A stretch of 64,000 bases of DNA, taken from NCBI RefSeq assembly GCF_964355755.1, contig NC_092676.1:14430288-14494287 (forward strand), read 5' to 3'. The stretch's first letter is position 1, and every line of letters starts with the position of its first letter. This DNA is from Antedon mediterranea. Lineage: Eukaryota > Echinodermata > Crinoidea > Comatulida > Antedonidae. Below the pieces are notes generated by a model, which worked only from the letters and a program-made list of their open reading frames with translations, was not told where the DNA came from and ran no database searches. Both the position numbers and the translations under genes were made by a program. Shown one piece after another: positions 52,401 through 53,745 of the stretch.

Positions 52401-52684
52401 TAGCAACTGAAGAAGTCAAGCTGACAGCTAGACGAAACTGTCTTGCCAACGTAAGTTTTATTGGTTTACTATCAAAGAACTACTTATATTATTAAAATAT
52501 GTAGTTTATTCATTTTAACATTGTTTATTCATGGTTATCATGTCATGGATTTATTGATTTTTATTTCAGATTCAGACAAATGAACCGTAAACTATTAGAC
52601 CAAATGGGAACACATGCATCTCAACTTTACCCTGATGACTGGCCAGATTATGATCTAAGATTTACATCTCTACAACCACAATAA
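33..52684 (+). CDS. TMEM135: TMEM135 orthologue, 3' part of a spliced gene (ten exons placed)
   Basis: Multi-pass membrane protein of the TMEM135 family, which carries a Tim17-like region and is linked in vertebrates to peroxisomes, lipid droplets and mitochondrial dynamics. I recognise it from exon-by-exon similarity to vertebrate TMEM135: [85 protein letters not shown] and [14 protein letters not shown], all in the expected order, with the stop at 52682-52684. Exons: 33-69 (tentative), 184-230, 3063-3104, 3953-4078, 33006-33173, 34718-34781, 38149-38225, 49055-49153, 49369-49436, 52570-52684. All junctions are GT-AG and phases agree, except 4078 to 33006, where 4078 leaves phase 2 but 33006 opens at phase 0. 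A further exon of 3n+1 nt is therefore needed; by family comparison it carries the Cys/His-rich linker before GYLIQ. I could not find it. The start codon and N-terminal half lie left of the window. Confidence is high for identity, lower for completeness. Confidence 0.9.
184..230 (+). CDS. TMEM135: TMEM135 exon, membrane segment [15 protein letters not shown]
   Basis: Acceptor TTTTAATAG, then a 47-nt exon encoding [15 protein letters not shown] plus AA of a split codon, then a strong donor GTAAGT at 231. It aligns with the VLLFCITAAMYMFFF membrane helix of vertebrate TMEM135. The split codon is completed by the A at 3063 (AAA, Lys). Confidence 0.8.
231..883. other. Intron sequence, nothing recognised
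   Basis: AT-rich intronic DNA between the exon at 184-230 and the foldback element. No repeat boundary, coding similarity or RNA gene was recognised. Confidence 0.5.
884..2622. mobile_element. Giant foldback element with minisatellite arms
   Basis: A very long imperfect inverted repeat with its axis near 2130. The outer ends pair: CGTAACAAAAATCAACCAC at 883-901 against GTGGTTGGTTTTTGTTACG at 2604-2622. The middle arms pair: the GTTTAACCACTAACATAATC region near 1714-1735 against the region near 2425-2465. The inner arms pair: repeats of ACCTCTCTTAAGGGACC type at 1890-2125 against GGTCATTTAAGAGAGATGGT type at 2135-2360. The left arm carries a long 16-bp tandem array (902-1708); the right arm carries a shorter diverged array of the same unit (ATTAGTGGTTGATGTT type, about 2450-2610). 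No transposase is inside. Structure resembles foldback-type non-autonomous DNA transposons. No clear target duplication was seen. Confidence 0.8.
902..1708. repeat. 16-bp minisatellite, about 50 units, with variant block
   Basis: Head-to-tail array of AATGTACCAATCCACT. Variants change the last four bases: CACT, CATT or CGTT. Twelve consecutive CGTT units run from about 1171 to 1360, then one CGCT transition unit, then CACT units again. That is the block pattern expected from local unit amplification. The array forms most of the left arm of the foldback at 884-2622. Confidence 0.95.
3063..3104 (+). CDS. TMEM135: TMEM135 exon [14 protein letters not shown]
   Basis: Acceptor TTTTTTGTTAG, 42 nt, donor GTAAGA. 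It starts at codon position 3 and ends with two bases of a codon, matching both neighbours. It aligns with the CKDGLKGFTFSALR segment of vertebrate TMEM135 after the MYMFFF helix. Introns on both sides contain transposon-derived DNA. Confidence 0.85.
3167..3658. mobile_element. TTAA-flanked MITE, copy 1
   Basis: Terminal inverted repeats AGATGTATTGTCCC at 3167 and GGGACAATACATCT ending at 3658, flanked on both sides by TTAA (3163-3166 and 3659-3662). About 492 bp with no coding capacity. TTAA target duplication is typical of piggyBac or Kolobok superfamilies. A second copy lies at about 36171-38114. Confidence 0.8.
3953..4078 (+). CDS. TMEM135: TMEM135 exon, cytosolic linker KKFVGNEES...
   Basis: Acceptor TTTTTATAG, 126 nt, donor GTAAGAA at 4079. 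It encodes [20 protein letters not shown] and continues to KCVKVIITK. It corresponds to the RFIVGKEE... hydrophilic linker of vertebrate TMEM135. It ends in phase 2 (AA). Splicing directly to 33006 would break the frame, so the next exon is unaccounted for. Confidence 0.85.
4197..4485 (+). repeat. Interspersed repeat R1, copy 1
   Basis: About 290 bp sharing long stretches with 9899-10213 and 13245-13562 in the same orientation. Landmarks are GGTATTTTTCAAGA, CAGTGTATACCAC and the block GGGTTACATCAGGTGGTTAA. This copy lacks the first ~50 bp. No coding capacity was recognised; class unknown. Confidence 0.85.
4590..5560 (-). repeat. Interspersed repeat R2 (TGACGTCA-rich), copy 1
   Basis: Related, in opposite orientation, to 23640-25255 and to stretches at 41340-41680 and 60060-60420. 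Landmarks: GAGCTATAATAGATT, GGCCATACGATGACGTCA, AACTTTCTATGGATTA-type words and GCGCGTAACT. It carries several TGACGTCA palindromes (near 4623, 4801, 4976 and 5179) within repeated sub-units. No protein similarity recognised. Confidence 0.8.
5583..5740 (+). repeat. Interspersed repeat R4, copy 1
   Basis: Shares TTATACAATCTTATGTTGA and flanking sequence with 14690-14815 and 23300-23420 (both in opposite orientation). It ends in a small hairpin, GGTTATCCGCCAAGTGCGGATAACC, near 5709-5733. Confidence 0.7.
5741..6160. other. Unassigned intronic DNA with a short tandem phrase
   Basis: No gene recognised. Around 6005-6100 the phrase ATTGGCGCAAGGACAAA repeats four or five times imperfectly, a small minisatellite-like patch. 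Confidence 0.5.
6161..7260 (-). pseudogene. Ty3/gypsy pol remnant (RNase H end, H2C2, integrase)
   Basis: Read on the minus strand in shifted frames. Near 7260-7150 the RNase H end is seen as [20 protein letters not shown] followed by a degraded Gly-rich stretch. A 146-codon frame (7112-6672) fills the usual spacer before integrase. Near 6480-6390 the integrase zinc region shows [20 protein letters not shown]. From 6352 the integrase core begins with [13 protein letters not shown] and [14 protein letters not shown], carrying the first catalytic Asp region. It stops at 6161 before the rest of the core. Frameshifts and stops show the element is dead. No LTRs were identified. Confidence 0.8.
7261..8604. 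other. Intronic DNA, no gene recognised
   Basis: Contains an isolated TGTTCGAATCC (about 8295-8305) resembling a pol III B box but no convincing tRNA fold or A box. No other supported feature. Confidence 0.4.
8605..8773 (+). repeat. 84-bp tandem duplication
   Basis: The block from TATCGCTATATAAATAACAA to TAAACGTATAGGCCTAC occurs twice head to tail (about 8605-8688 and 8689-8773) with very few differences, one being ACGACAATC versus ACGGCAATC. A recent local duplication. Confidence 0.9.
8774..9898. other. Intronic DNA with one perfect small palindrome
   Basis: No gene recognised. At 9297-9326 the arms ATCTAGCGCGTA and TACGCGCTAGAT form a perfect 12-bp hairpin around TGGTCG. Confidence 0.5.
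9899..10213 (+). repeat. Interspersed repeat R1, copy 2
   Basis: Full-length-looking copy starting AAAACAATTATCGTAGAAGG and including GGTATTTTTCAAGATGGACA and GGGTTACATCAGGTGGTTAA. Same orientation as 4197-4485 and 13245-13562. Confidence 0.85.
10989..11730. mobile_element. TA-flanked MITE (CCATATTG termini)
   Basis: Inverted ends CCATATTG...TAATAAACGCC at 10989 and GGCGTTTATTAGAAGCAATATGG ending at 11730, bordered by TA at 10987-10988 and 11731-11732. About 742 bp with no transposase frame. TA duplication suggests a Tc1/mariner-type or similar non-autonomous element. The terminal phrase AATAAACGCC recurs around the second foldback (54975 and 57100). Confidence 0.75.
11818..12972 (+). pseudogene. 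Non-LTR retrotransposon reverse transcriptase fragment
   Basis: The first part (11818-11975) reads [19 protein letters not shown] and [18 protein letters not shown] one-base frameshift with TAA at about 11973 separates it from a 328-codon frame (11986-12972). That frame carries the canonical palm motifs: [45 protein letters not shown] and YADDTSLYD with the catalytic Asp pair, then [16 protein letters not shown]. The organisation fits the Jockey/CR1-group of LINEs. The endonuclease domain and 5' end are missing, so this is a 5'-truncated, frameshifted copy inside the long TMEM135 intron. Confidence 0.9.
13245..13562 (+). repeat. Interspersed repeat R1, copy 3
   Basis: Starts AAAACAATTATCGTAGGAGG and runs through GGGTTACATCAGGTGGTTAA to ATTTATATATAGATA. 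Collinear with the copies at 9899 and 4197. Confidence 0.85.
13563..14689. other. Intronic DNA, nothing firm
   Basis: No coding similarity. Words such as CACACGTATGGCTTAACC (about 13930) and the region near 14380-14470 hint at a degraded inverted-repeat element, but I cannot define its ends. Confidence 0.35.
14690..14815 (-). repeat. Interspersed repeat R4, copy 2
   Basis: TTCTTCTTTCTTTCC...TCAACATAAGATTGTATAAC, reverse complement of the 5583-5740 copy and same orientation as 23300-23420. Confidence 0.7.
15298..15834 (-). pseudogene. hAT transposase C-terminal (dimerisation) part
   Basis: The minus-strand frame 15639-15298 carries the hAT C-terminal dimerisation signature [20 protein letters not shown] followed by [11 protein letters not shown]. 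Upstream, in a second frame (about 15810-15655), [12 protein letters not shown] and [20 protein letters not shown] continue the same protein, with a one-base frameshift near 15795 and a stop near 15655. This is the 3' portion of the transposase whose middle lies at 19201-20520 and whose zinc finger lies at 22486-22655. The coding sequence is interrupted by the element at 15837-19196. The family looks like the DUF4371/ZMYM1-like hAT group. Confidence 0.85.
16806..18180 (-). repeat. 21-bp minisatellite with higher-order structure
   Basis: Units of TGTGCTATCCATTTGAAATAA alternate with longer blocks containing GTGCTACCCGATAATCCGTA and AGAATAATGTACAGTACTAT. Blocks of two to five short units between these landmarks repeat about ten times, indicating a higher-order repeat. 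Open frames across it (for example [17 protein letters not shown] on the minus strand) are artefacts of unit length divisible by three. Confidence 0.9.
18181..19164. other. Right part of the nested element, no gene
   Basis: Contains a possible Penelope-LTR-like word AAATCGAAACGTCAAGCAAC (minus strand, about 18288-18310) and a 24-bp tandem duplicate GGTCGTCACAGCTCCAGTTA (18981 and 19005). No coding similarity recognised. Confidence 0.4.
19201..20520 (-). pseudogene. hAT transposase middle part (DUF4371/RNase H-like)
   Basis: Reading down the minus strand: [20 protein letters not shown] (about 20430-20370), then ACLFSVLEQ (near 20100), [20 protein letters not shown] with the downstream [18 protein letters not shown] block (19944-19840), and a helical insertion frame (19726-19316) including [14 protein letters not shown]. 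Near 19360 a frameshift leads to [20 protein letters not shown] and then FNVFVQNVF, ending at the nested insertion. The Gly-Tyr-Gly motif plus H-x-x-N-L are typical of DUF4371 hAT transposases or ZMYM1-like relatives. Several stops and shifts make this a pseudogene. Confidence 0.8.
20534..21306. mobile_element. Harbinger-like non-autonomous element
   Basis: Inverted ends GAGCGCGTTTATACAACACG (20534) and GTGTTGTATAAACACGACC (ends 21306) with TTA on both sides (20531-20533 and 21307-21309). A 3-bp TTA/TAA duplication is typical of PIF/Harbinger. The interior (~770 bp) repeats the GTGTTGTATAA word near each end and has a 70-codon plus frame at 21026 with [15 protein letters not shown]. No transposase recognised. 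It sits just upstream of the hAT middle part. Confidence 0.6.
21742..21924. mobile_element. Palindromic MITE (GGTTCCCACTAG family), copy 1
   Basis: About 180 bp, nearly entirely inverted-repeat: GGTTCCCACTAGCGACGCAA at one end, CTAGTGGGAACCAGCTTA at the other, with arms of GGACGTAACGCAACGCAAG and CTTGCGTTGCGTTTACGTCC. Related copies at 27845-28027 and 32209-32391. No coding capacity. Confidence 0.9.
22486..22655 (-). pseudogene. hAT N-terminal zinc finger
   Basis: Minus-strand frame [14 protein letters not shown] then [20 protein letters not shown]. The spacing C-x2-C-x11-H-x4-H is a C2H2-type DNA-binding finger of the kind at the N terminus of DUF4371/ZMYM-like hAT transposases. It lies upstream of the hAT middle part on the same strand, separated by the Harbinger-like element, a MITE and unassigned DNA. 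I infer it belongs to the same dead element. Confidence 0.65.
22656..23299. other. Intronic DNA, nothing firm
   Basis: No gene recognised. A short duplicated phrase, CCCCGACGGGAGGG and CCCCGACGAGGGTA, at about 23040-23080 is the only visible structure. Confidence 0.4.
23300..23420 (-). repeat. Interspersed repeat R4, copy 3
   Basis: GGTTATCCGCACTTGGATC, TTCTTCTTTCTTTAAA and TTCAACATAACATTGTATAAC match the reverse complement of 5583-5740. Confidence 0.7.
23430..23535 (-). repeat. Penelope-LTR-like fragment with hammerhead-like core
   Basis: On the minus strand it reads TCTGAAGCAGCTGACAGATT then GTCGGCGAAACGTCACG. CTGAAG...GAAACGTC with a pairing block between matches the layout of hammerhead-like motifs seen in the other Penelope segments of this window. 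No coding part attached. Confidence 0.5.
23640..24040 (+). repeat. Interspersed repeat R2, copy 2 (first part)
   Basis: CAGCGTAAGTTACGCGCGAA, ATGATCATAGATTAAAAATC and AAACTTTCTATGGATTAAAA match the reverse complement of 5390-5560. It continues into the 405-bp array at 24041. Confidence 0.8.
24041..25255. repeat. 405-bp tandem array, three units
   Basis: Units start TTCAAAAATTTGTGAAAATT at 24041, 24446 and 24851. Each contains GTGACGTCATCGTATGGCCA and TTATGACGTCATCATG, so there are two TGACGTCA palindromes per unit. The units look identical. The right copy of the enclosing duplication has two units. Confidence 0.97.
25455..25500 (+). ncRNA. Hammerhead-like ribozyme motif in Penelope terminal region
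   Basis: CTGATGA (25464-25470), a GGG/CCC stem-loop, GAAAC (25483-25487), a possible two-pair stem III (AC/GT), and GTC (25490-25492). Outer arms TTGT...AC and GT..ACAA can pair with a bulge. One extra base lies between CTGATGA and the stem compared with canonical hammerheads, so activity is doubtful. Identical copy at about 29820-29865. Confidence 0.4.
25590..27397 (-). pseudogene. Penelope-like retroelement, left copy
   Basis: The 272-codon minus-strand frame 27397-26579 is a Penelope-type reverse transcriptase: [38 protein letters not shown] (first catalytic Asp), [20 protein letters not shown] and [12 protein letters not shown] (catalytic DD). Downstream, in shifted frames, are the typical thumb/linker words [40 protein letters not shown] and [17 protein letters not shown]. 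The 3' end gives [18 protein letters not shown] near 25680. A GIY-YIG core is not clear. Frameshifts after 26579 and loss of the N terminus indicate a defective copy. It lies within the tandem duplication; its twin is at 29954-31761. Confidence 0.9.
25712..25750 (-). ncRNA. Hammerhead-like motif, Penelope 3' region
   Basis: Minus strand reads CTGATGAAGGGCTAGTGTTT then CCCGAAAGC: a CTGATGA core, GGG/CCC stem and GAAA. Same one-base offset as the motif at 25455. Twin at about 30076-30114. Confidence 0.35.
27398..27844. other. Unassigned DNA ending in a CCACCTCCCTTAAG phrase array
   Basis: No gene recognised. From about 27785 the phrases AGCAGCCACCTGCCGTAAGC and GGCCACCTCCCTTAAGTG repeat. They resemble the ACCTCTCTTAAGGGACC units of the foldback at 884-2622, and recur at 28170-28275. 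Confidence 0.5.
27845..28027. mobile_element. Palindromic MITE (GGTTCCCACTAG family), copy 2
   Basis: GTGGTTCCCACTAGCGACGC at the left end and CTAGTGGGAACCAAGCTTTA at the right, with GCAAGTG/CACTTGC-type inner arms. Related to 21742-21924; twin at 32209-32391. Confidence 0.9.
28063..28101. repeat. Perfect 39-nt palindrome
   Basis: TGATATAAAGTTTGCGGTA followed directly by its reverse complement around a single central base. Duplicated at 32427-32465. A related half-site, GTTGATATAAATTTGCGGTA, is at about 18231. Confidence 0.9.
28425..28479. repeat. 55-base poly-T run at the duplication junction
   Basis: Uninterrupted T run exactly between the end of the left duplication copy (AAAATC at 28424) and the start of the right copy (GTGAAAATTT at 28480). 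The right copy's own end (32788) has no such run. Confidence 0.95.
28811..29620. repeat. 405-bp tandem array, two units
   Basis: Units start TTCAAAAATTTGTGAAAATT at 28811 and 29216; sequence matches the three-unit array at 24041-25255. Confidence 0.97.
29954..31761 (-). pseudogene. Penelope-like retroelement, right copy
   Basis: Same structure as 25590-27397: RT frame 31761-30943 with [38 protein letters not shown] and [10 protein letters not shown], then frameshifted linker and tail. It differs from its twin by Glu instead of Lys after TEKIS. The shared frameshifts show both copies were already defective, or arose from one defective copy by segmental duplication. Confidence 0.9.
32209..32391. 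mobile_element. Palindromic MITE (GGTTCCCACTAG family), copy 3
   Basis: Twin of 27845-28027 within the duplicated block, with one visible difference (GACGCAACGCAAGG versus GACGCAAAGCAAGG). The 39-nt palindrome follows at 32427-32465. Confidence 0.9.
33006..33173 (+). CDS. TMEM135: TMEM135 exon, GYLIQ to IFK membrane region
   Basis: Acceptor TTGTCATTTCAG, 168 nt (56 codons, phase 0 to 0), donor GTATCT. It encodes [20 protein letters not shown] and ends [19 protein letters not shown]. It aligns with the vertebrate GFIRMFSVGYLIQ...ENFQLGAFLGSFVSIYK region, the start of the Tim17-like domain. Confidence 0.93.
33174..33514. other. Intron sequence, nothing recognised
   Basis: AT-rich intronic DNA between the exon and a Penelope fragment. 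Confidence 0.5.
33515..34040 (-). pseudogene. Penelope-like C-terminal fragment
   Basis: Minus strand: [16 protein letters not shown] (about 33990-33940) then [40 protein letters not shown] and [15 protein letters not shown] (33857-33522). Tyr-Leu-Gly, the I-x-R-x-L-x-x-x helix and [14 protein letters not shown] are the linker and start of a GIY-YIG endonuclease typical of Penelope-like elements. The YIGETGR-equivalent is altered (YITFKPGSK) and the frame ends, so it is inactive. Confidence 0.75.
34041..34717. other. Intron sequence, nothing recognised
   Basis: AT-rich with short (AAT)n near 34230; no gene or clear element boundary. Confidence 0.5.
34718..34781 (+). CDS. TMEM135: TMEM135 exon [21 protein letters not shown]
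   Basis: Acceptor TTTTTTATGCAG, 64 nt, donor GTAAGT. It matches the [22 protein letters not shown] segment of vertebrate TMEM135. The terminal G joins GA at 38149 to make Gly. Confidence 0.93.
34782..35845. other. Intron sequence, nothing recognised
   Basis: AT-rich intronic DNA without recognised repeat or coding similarity. Confidence 0.45.
35846..36125 (-). repeat. Interspersed repeat R3, copy 1
   Basis: The minus strand shares TTTTGTTAAATGACACCC, GGCCGGAAATGG, AGCATGCTACCAATGAG and TTAAAGGATGATAACATTTT with 58930-59110 (plus strand). No coding similarity. Confidence 0.8.
36171..38114. mobile_element. TTAA-type MITE, copy 2, interrupted by a Penelope element
   Basis: Left end AGATATATTGTCTCCC near 36172 and right end GGACAATACATCT followed by TTAA at about 38100-38118 match the termini at 3167-3658. 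Inner words such as CTGAAAAA-CTGTAATTTAAAGC occur on both sides (36268 and 37923). The Penelope fragment with inverted repeats (36481-37850) lies inside and accounts for most of the extra length. The left TTAA is mutated to TGAA. Confidence 0.6.
36481..37850 (+). pseudogene. Penelope-like fragment (GIY-YIG half) between inverted repeats
   Basis: About 200-bp inverted repeats (36481-36683 and 37649-37850) flank a plus-strand Penelope C-terminal region. Frames: 36675-36953 ([20 protein letters not shown], then [20 protein letters not shown]), 36990-37301 ([30 protein letters not shown]) and 37303 on, in shifted frames ([18 protein letters not shown], the GIY-YIG core, and [10 protein letters not shown]). 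Stops and frameshifts at about 36951, 37300 and 37520 inactivate it. The RT palm is missing. Inverted terminal repeats are a known Penelope feature (pLTRs in either orientation). A hammerhead-like core (TGATTA...GAAAGC) sits in each inverted repeat. Confidence 0.85.
38149..38225 (+). CDS. TMEM135: TMEM135 exon [20 protein letters not shown]
   Basis: Acceptor TATTTTGTAG, 77 nt, donor GTTTGA. It matches [20 protein letters not shown] of vertebrate TMEM135, including the conserved Phe-Tyr-Lys/Arg-Ser-Thr-Thr. It ends phase 0 with KILQ. Confidence 0.93.
38226..38822. other. Intron sequence, nothing recognised
   Basis: No repeat or coding similarity recognised between the exon and the TIR element. 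Confidence 0.45.
38823..41260. mobile_element. 2.44-kb TIR element carrying a 148-bp satellite
   Basis: Terminal inverted repeats of 30 bp, GGAGCCTCTCAGAATAAGTT through CCCGTATC at 38823-38852 and the reverse complement at 41231-41260, with two or three mismatches. TAAA adjoins both ends (one extra C on the right). Inside: two 246-bp direct repeats (38878-39123 and 40617-40862) flanking about six 147-154-bp tandem units. No transposase frame. Superfamily not assigned. Confidence 0.75.
39250..40215. repeat. 148-bp tandem satellite, about six units
   Basis: CTCTACCATTTGCCACCC recurs at 39423, 39570, 39724, 39872, 40019 and 40166, giving spacings of 147, 154, 148, 147 and 147. Each unit includes TTGCGTCTACGCCCTCTACG and ACGTTATAACACTTGACCTA. 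The 154-bp unit has a small insertion near 39655. Confidence 0.95.
41261..41339. other. Short unassigned intron stretch
   Basis: Between the TIR element and an R2 copy; nothing recognised. Confidence 0.4.
41340..41680 (-). repeat. Interspersed repeat R2, copy 3 (diverged)
   Basis: AATCAGTTATAGCTCCTCAG, AGTTGTAGATATCAATTCATG and TTCTGACGTCACCATATGGG correspond to GAGCTATAATAGATT, ATTCATATCTACAAC and GGCCATACGATGACGTCA of the copy at 4590-5560. Confidence 0.65.
41810..42764 (-). pseudogene. CR1/L2-like LINE remnant (ORF1 esterase-like, RT start)
   Basis: The minus-strand frame 42764-42501 reads [20 protein letters not shown] and [14 protein letters not shown], resembling the SGNH-esterase-like ORF1 of CR1/L2 LINEs (G-N/D-S-H and I-H-x-x-T-N). 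Around 41995-41870 the RT entry motif is [17 protein letters not shown] followed by [13 protein letters not shown]. The endonuclease region between is missing or degraded. The element is truncated at the 3' side near 41810. The plus frame 42227-42562 looks like a shadow. Confidence 0.65.
42765..43299. other. Intronic DNA between LINE remnants
   Basis: Probably 5' sequence of the CR1/L2-like LINE and 3' tail of the Tx1-like LINE; no motif I can assign. Confidence 0.3.
43300..47170 (-). pseudogene. Tx1-like (L1 superfamily) LINE, degraded
   Basis: Minus strand, in order: ORF1 head (47170-46988; [20 protein letters not shown]), a CCHC knuckle [14 protein letters not shown] at 46617-46576 (C-x2-C-x4-H-x4-C) followed by TAA, and a Lys-rich tail (46530-46134). 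Then APE endonuclease pieces: [20 protein letters not shown] with IIQETHF (46060-45990), [20 protein letters not shown] and [11 protein letters not shown] (45850-45720), and [31 protein letters not shown] (45410-45290). RT resumes at QGCPLS (near 44890), [17 protein letters not shown] (YADD-equivalent), [21 protein letters not shown] and [16 protein letters not shown]. The C-terminal zinc region is [20 protein letters not shown]. The RT N-terminal part is replaced by the repeat at 44905-45215. Many frameshifts. Confidence 0.88.
44905..45215 (+). repeat. Repeat RA, copy 1, inside the Tx1-like LINE
   Basis: GGCGAGCGCAATGGAAAAAC, TTGGATACCTACCTTATCTA, GTGAAACGTAGATTTGATAA, CATATTTCTATCTTAGGAAG and GGTCGAAGTAATTTCCGGGT all recur at 53940-54073 plus 54446-54620, and partly at 53746-53825. 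It is uninterrupted here. Confidence 0.85.
47171..48004. other. Intronic DNA with a partial extra terminal repeat
   Basis: Mostly unassigned. CTTGCACCGGTATCTAAATTC at 47874 resembles the terminus of the palindromic element that follows at 48005. Confidence 0.4.
48005..48787. mobile_element. 783-bp palindromic element with ~300-bp arms
   Basis: Ends GTGAACTTGCACTGGTATT and AATACCAGTGCAAGTCCAC. Arms of about 300 bp are imperfect inverted repeats, e.g. TATCCTGCAGTTTTTAAATA against TTTGCAAACTGCAGGATAC, and GAATGCTGCGACAATTG against CAATTGTCGCAGCATTC. A 116-codon minus-strand frame (48679-48329) spans the right arm and loop. It reads [31 protein letters not shown], a Cys-rich zinc-finger-like stretch of unknown meaning. 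No transposase recognised. Confidence 0.75.
49055..49153 (+). CDS. TMEM135: TMEM135 exon [20 protein letters not shown]
   Basis: Acceptor AAATTGTAG, 99 nt (33 codons, phase 0 to 0), donor GTAAGT. It matches [21 protein letters not shown] and IYSISTAICFQA of vertebrate TMEM135; here [16 protein letters not shown]. Confidence 0.93.
49369..49436 (+). CDS. TMEM135: TMEM135 exon [20 protein letters not shown]
   Basis: Acceptor ATACCTATAG, 68 nt, donor GTATGT. It matches [20 protein letters not shown] of vertebrate TMEM135, the most conserved stretch near the C terminus. It ends in phase 2 (AA) and joins A at 52570 (Lys). Confidence 0.95.
49667..50781 (-). pseudogene. Penelope-like element, inverted 5'-truncated copy
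   Basis: An open minus-strand frame (annotatable to 50905, but the codons before VANLFMEW come from antisense of the other copy) with RT end [60 protein letters not shown]-like [40 protein letters not shown], and the GIY-YIG core [17 protein letters not shown], then [20 protein letters not shown]. It is uninterrupted by stops and keeps the 12 residues lost in the right copy. Confidence 0.92.
50789..52393 (+). pseudogene. Penelope-like RT plus GIY-YIG endonuclease, longer copy
   Basis: Plus strand. [53 protein letters not shown] (first Asp), [20 protein letters not shown] and RYVDDIITI (catalytic DD). A TAA at 51461-51463 interrupts the frame after LLQH, where the left copy has a sense codon. 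From 51503 the frame continues through [13 protein letters not shown], a 36-nt in-frame deletion relative to the left copy, [20 protein letters not shown] and the GIY-YIG core [17 protein letters not shown]. The N-terminal domain before HYLYPTSD is missing. A hammerhead-like core (CTGAAGA at 52407, GAAAC at 52434) lies just after the coding part. Confidence 0.92.
52570..52684 (+). CDS. TMEM135: TMEM135 terminal exon with stop codon
   Basis: Acceptor TTTTATTTCAG, then [37 protein letters not shown] and TAA at 52682-52684. It matches KFAVMNRKVLDVFGTGAS and the short C-terminal tail of vertebrate TMEM135. The 3' end of the gene is therefore intact. Confidence 0.94.
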
Positions 52685-52726
52685 TTCAACAGTAAAATAA
52701 TAAACACAACTATTACTACTACCACC

Positions 52727-52816
52727 AATAAAAAATCAAACTTATTACAAACCTATTATTACAATTCAACAATCAAATCAGTTTAAGAACTATATTCAAG
52801 GGTTTTATTTAATAAA
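52727..52816 (+). terminator. Candidate polyadenylation signals of TMEM135
   Basis: AATAAA at 52727-52732 (43 nt after the stop) and at 52811-52816. The second gives a more usual 3'-UTR length. Which is used cannot be told from sequence alone. Confidence 0.5.
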
Positions 52817-53145
52817 ACGAAAATTTGCTAAATTGTGTAAAATTTTACAAAATAATATTGCACATATAAAAAAGTTATCACATTAAAAGAATATCTTATA
52901 TTAAAATGGAATTCGATAAAGTACATAATATGAAAATTAGAAAAACATTGAAATATCAAAGAAATTGTTACAAATCACGGTCTAATAAAATATCTATATT
53001 AAAACTTATGTATTATTTGTTTATTATTTCACATTGGTTGATGACGGCAATTTTGACTAAATGTAATTATTCTTTCAACAGGTTAATTAGGTATAGTAAA
53101 GGGCTATTTTTATATCGTTTATTTGTTGATATGGGTTGGTCTTTC
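52817..53145. other. 3' flank of TMEM135, nothing recognised
   Basis: AT-rich DNA; a short plus frame at 52906 has no family resemblance. Confidence 0.4.
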
Positions 53146-53395
53146 TTAAGTTGTACGGTTTATTTCTAGGCTGTAGCAATGGTTGAAAATATGCTGACTT
53201 TCGAGGTCTTCAGCAAACCTTAGATATAGGTTTTTTCTTCTAGTAGCGAGGGTTTCTAAATTACATACACTGAGAGCATTTTCATAGCTTATATAATTTA
53301 TACCAAGAATTATTCTAAGTACCCTCCTTTGTATTGCTTCCAATTGATCAATCAATATAACATCATTAGTCAAGAGAATCATCTTAGACTTGCTC
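53146..53395 (-). pseudogene. LINE reverse-transcriptase 3' end
   Basis: Minus-strand frame QLEAIQRRVLRIILGINYIS, YENALSVCNLETLATRRKNL and YLRFAEDL is the C-terminal tail typical of Jockey/CR1/L2-group LINE polymerases. 5'-truncated, about 80 codons remain. Confidence 0.75.
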
Positions 53396-53745
53396 TACAA
53401 AAGCACTAAAGGCAAACAACAAGAAACTGAGAAAAATTCAGATAGCAATATGGGCGTGTTGTTTAGTATTTTGTTTCACATTGAAGAAGATACAGATTGA
53501 AATTTTATGAGAAGCTTTTGTGACCAATAGTATTAGTCACAAAAGCTTAATAAAAGCATACTGTATTATAGAAAAGCATACTGTATTATACAGTACGTTT
53601 TTCTTGAAAATCAATAGGAATGGTCAGTTTGTTTAGGATGTTATTGCCAACACAAATAAAACAAAGAAGTATATACTTCGCAGTTTGGCCAATTAAGTGT
53701 TGTTTTATTATCTATATATAAATTATGCTTAATTTTGACACATTT
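53396..53745. other. Unassigned DNA
   Basis: A local inverted/direct pair GAAGCTTTTGTGACCAATAG and ATTAGTCACAAAAGCTTAAT (about 53512-53550) forms a hairpin; AAAGCATACTGTATTATA is tandemly doubled at 53555-53590. No gene. Confidence 0.5.

Larger units (their letters stand above)
49566..52495. mobile_element. Head-to-head Penelope-like element filling the last TMEM135 intron
   Basis: Inverted arms 49566-50781 and 51315-52495 (about 1.2 kb each) surround a single-copy centre 50782-51314. Outer ends: AATATAAGTAGTTCTTTGAT at the left and ATCAAAGAACTACTTATATT at the right. The right half is the longer element (RT plus GIY-YIG, plus strand); the left half is the same element in inverse orientation, truncated inside the RT at ANLFMEW. 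This is the classic Penelope arrangement of a 5'-truncated copy abutting a longer one, forming LTR-like ends. TTAAAATATGTA lies at 49535 and right after the element, a possible target duplication with ~20 extra bases on the left. Confidence 0.92.
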
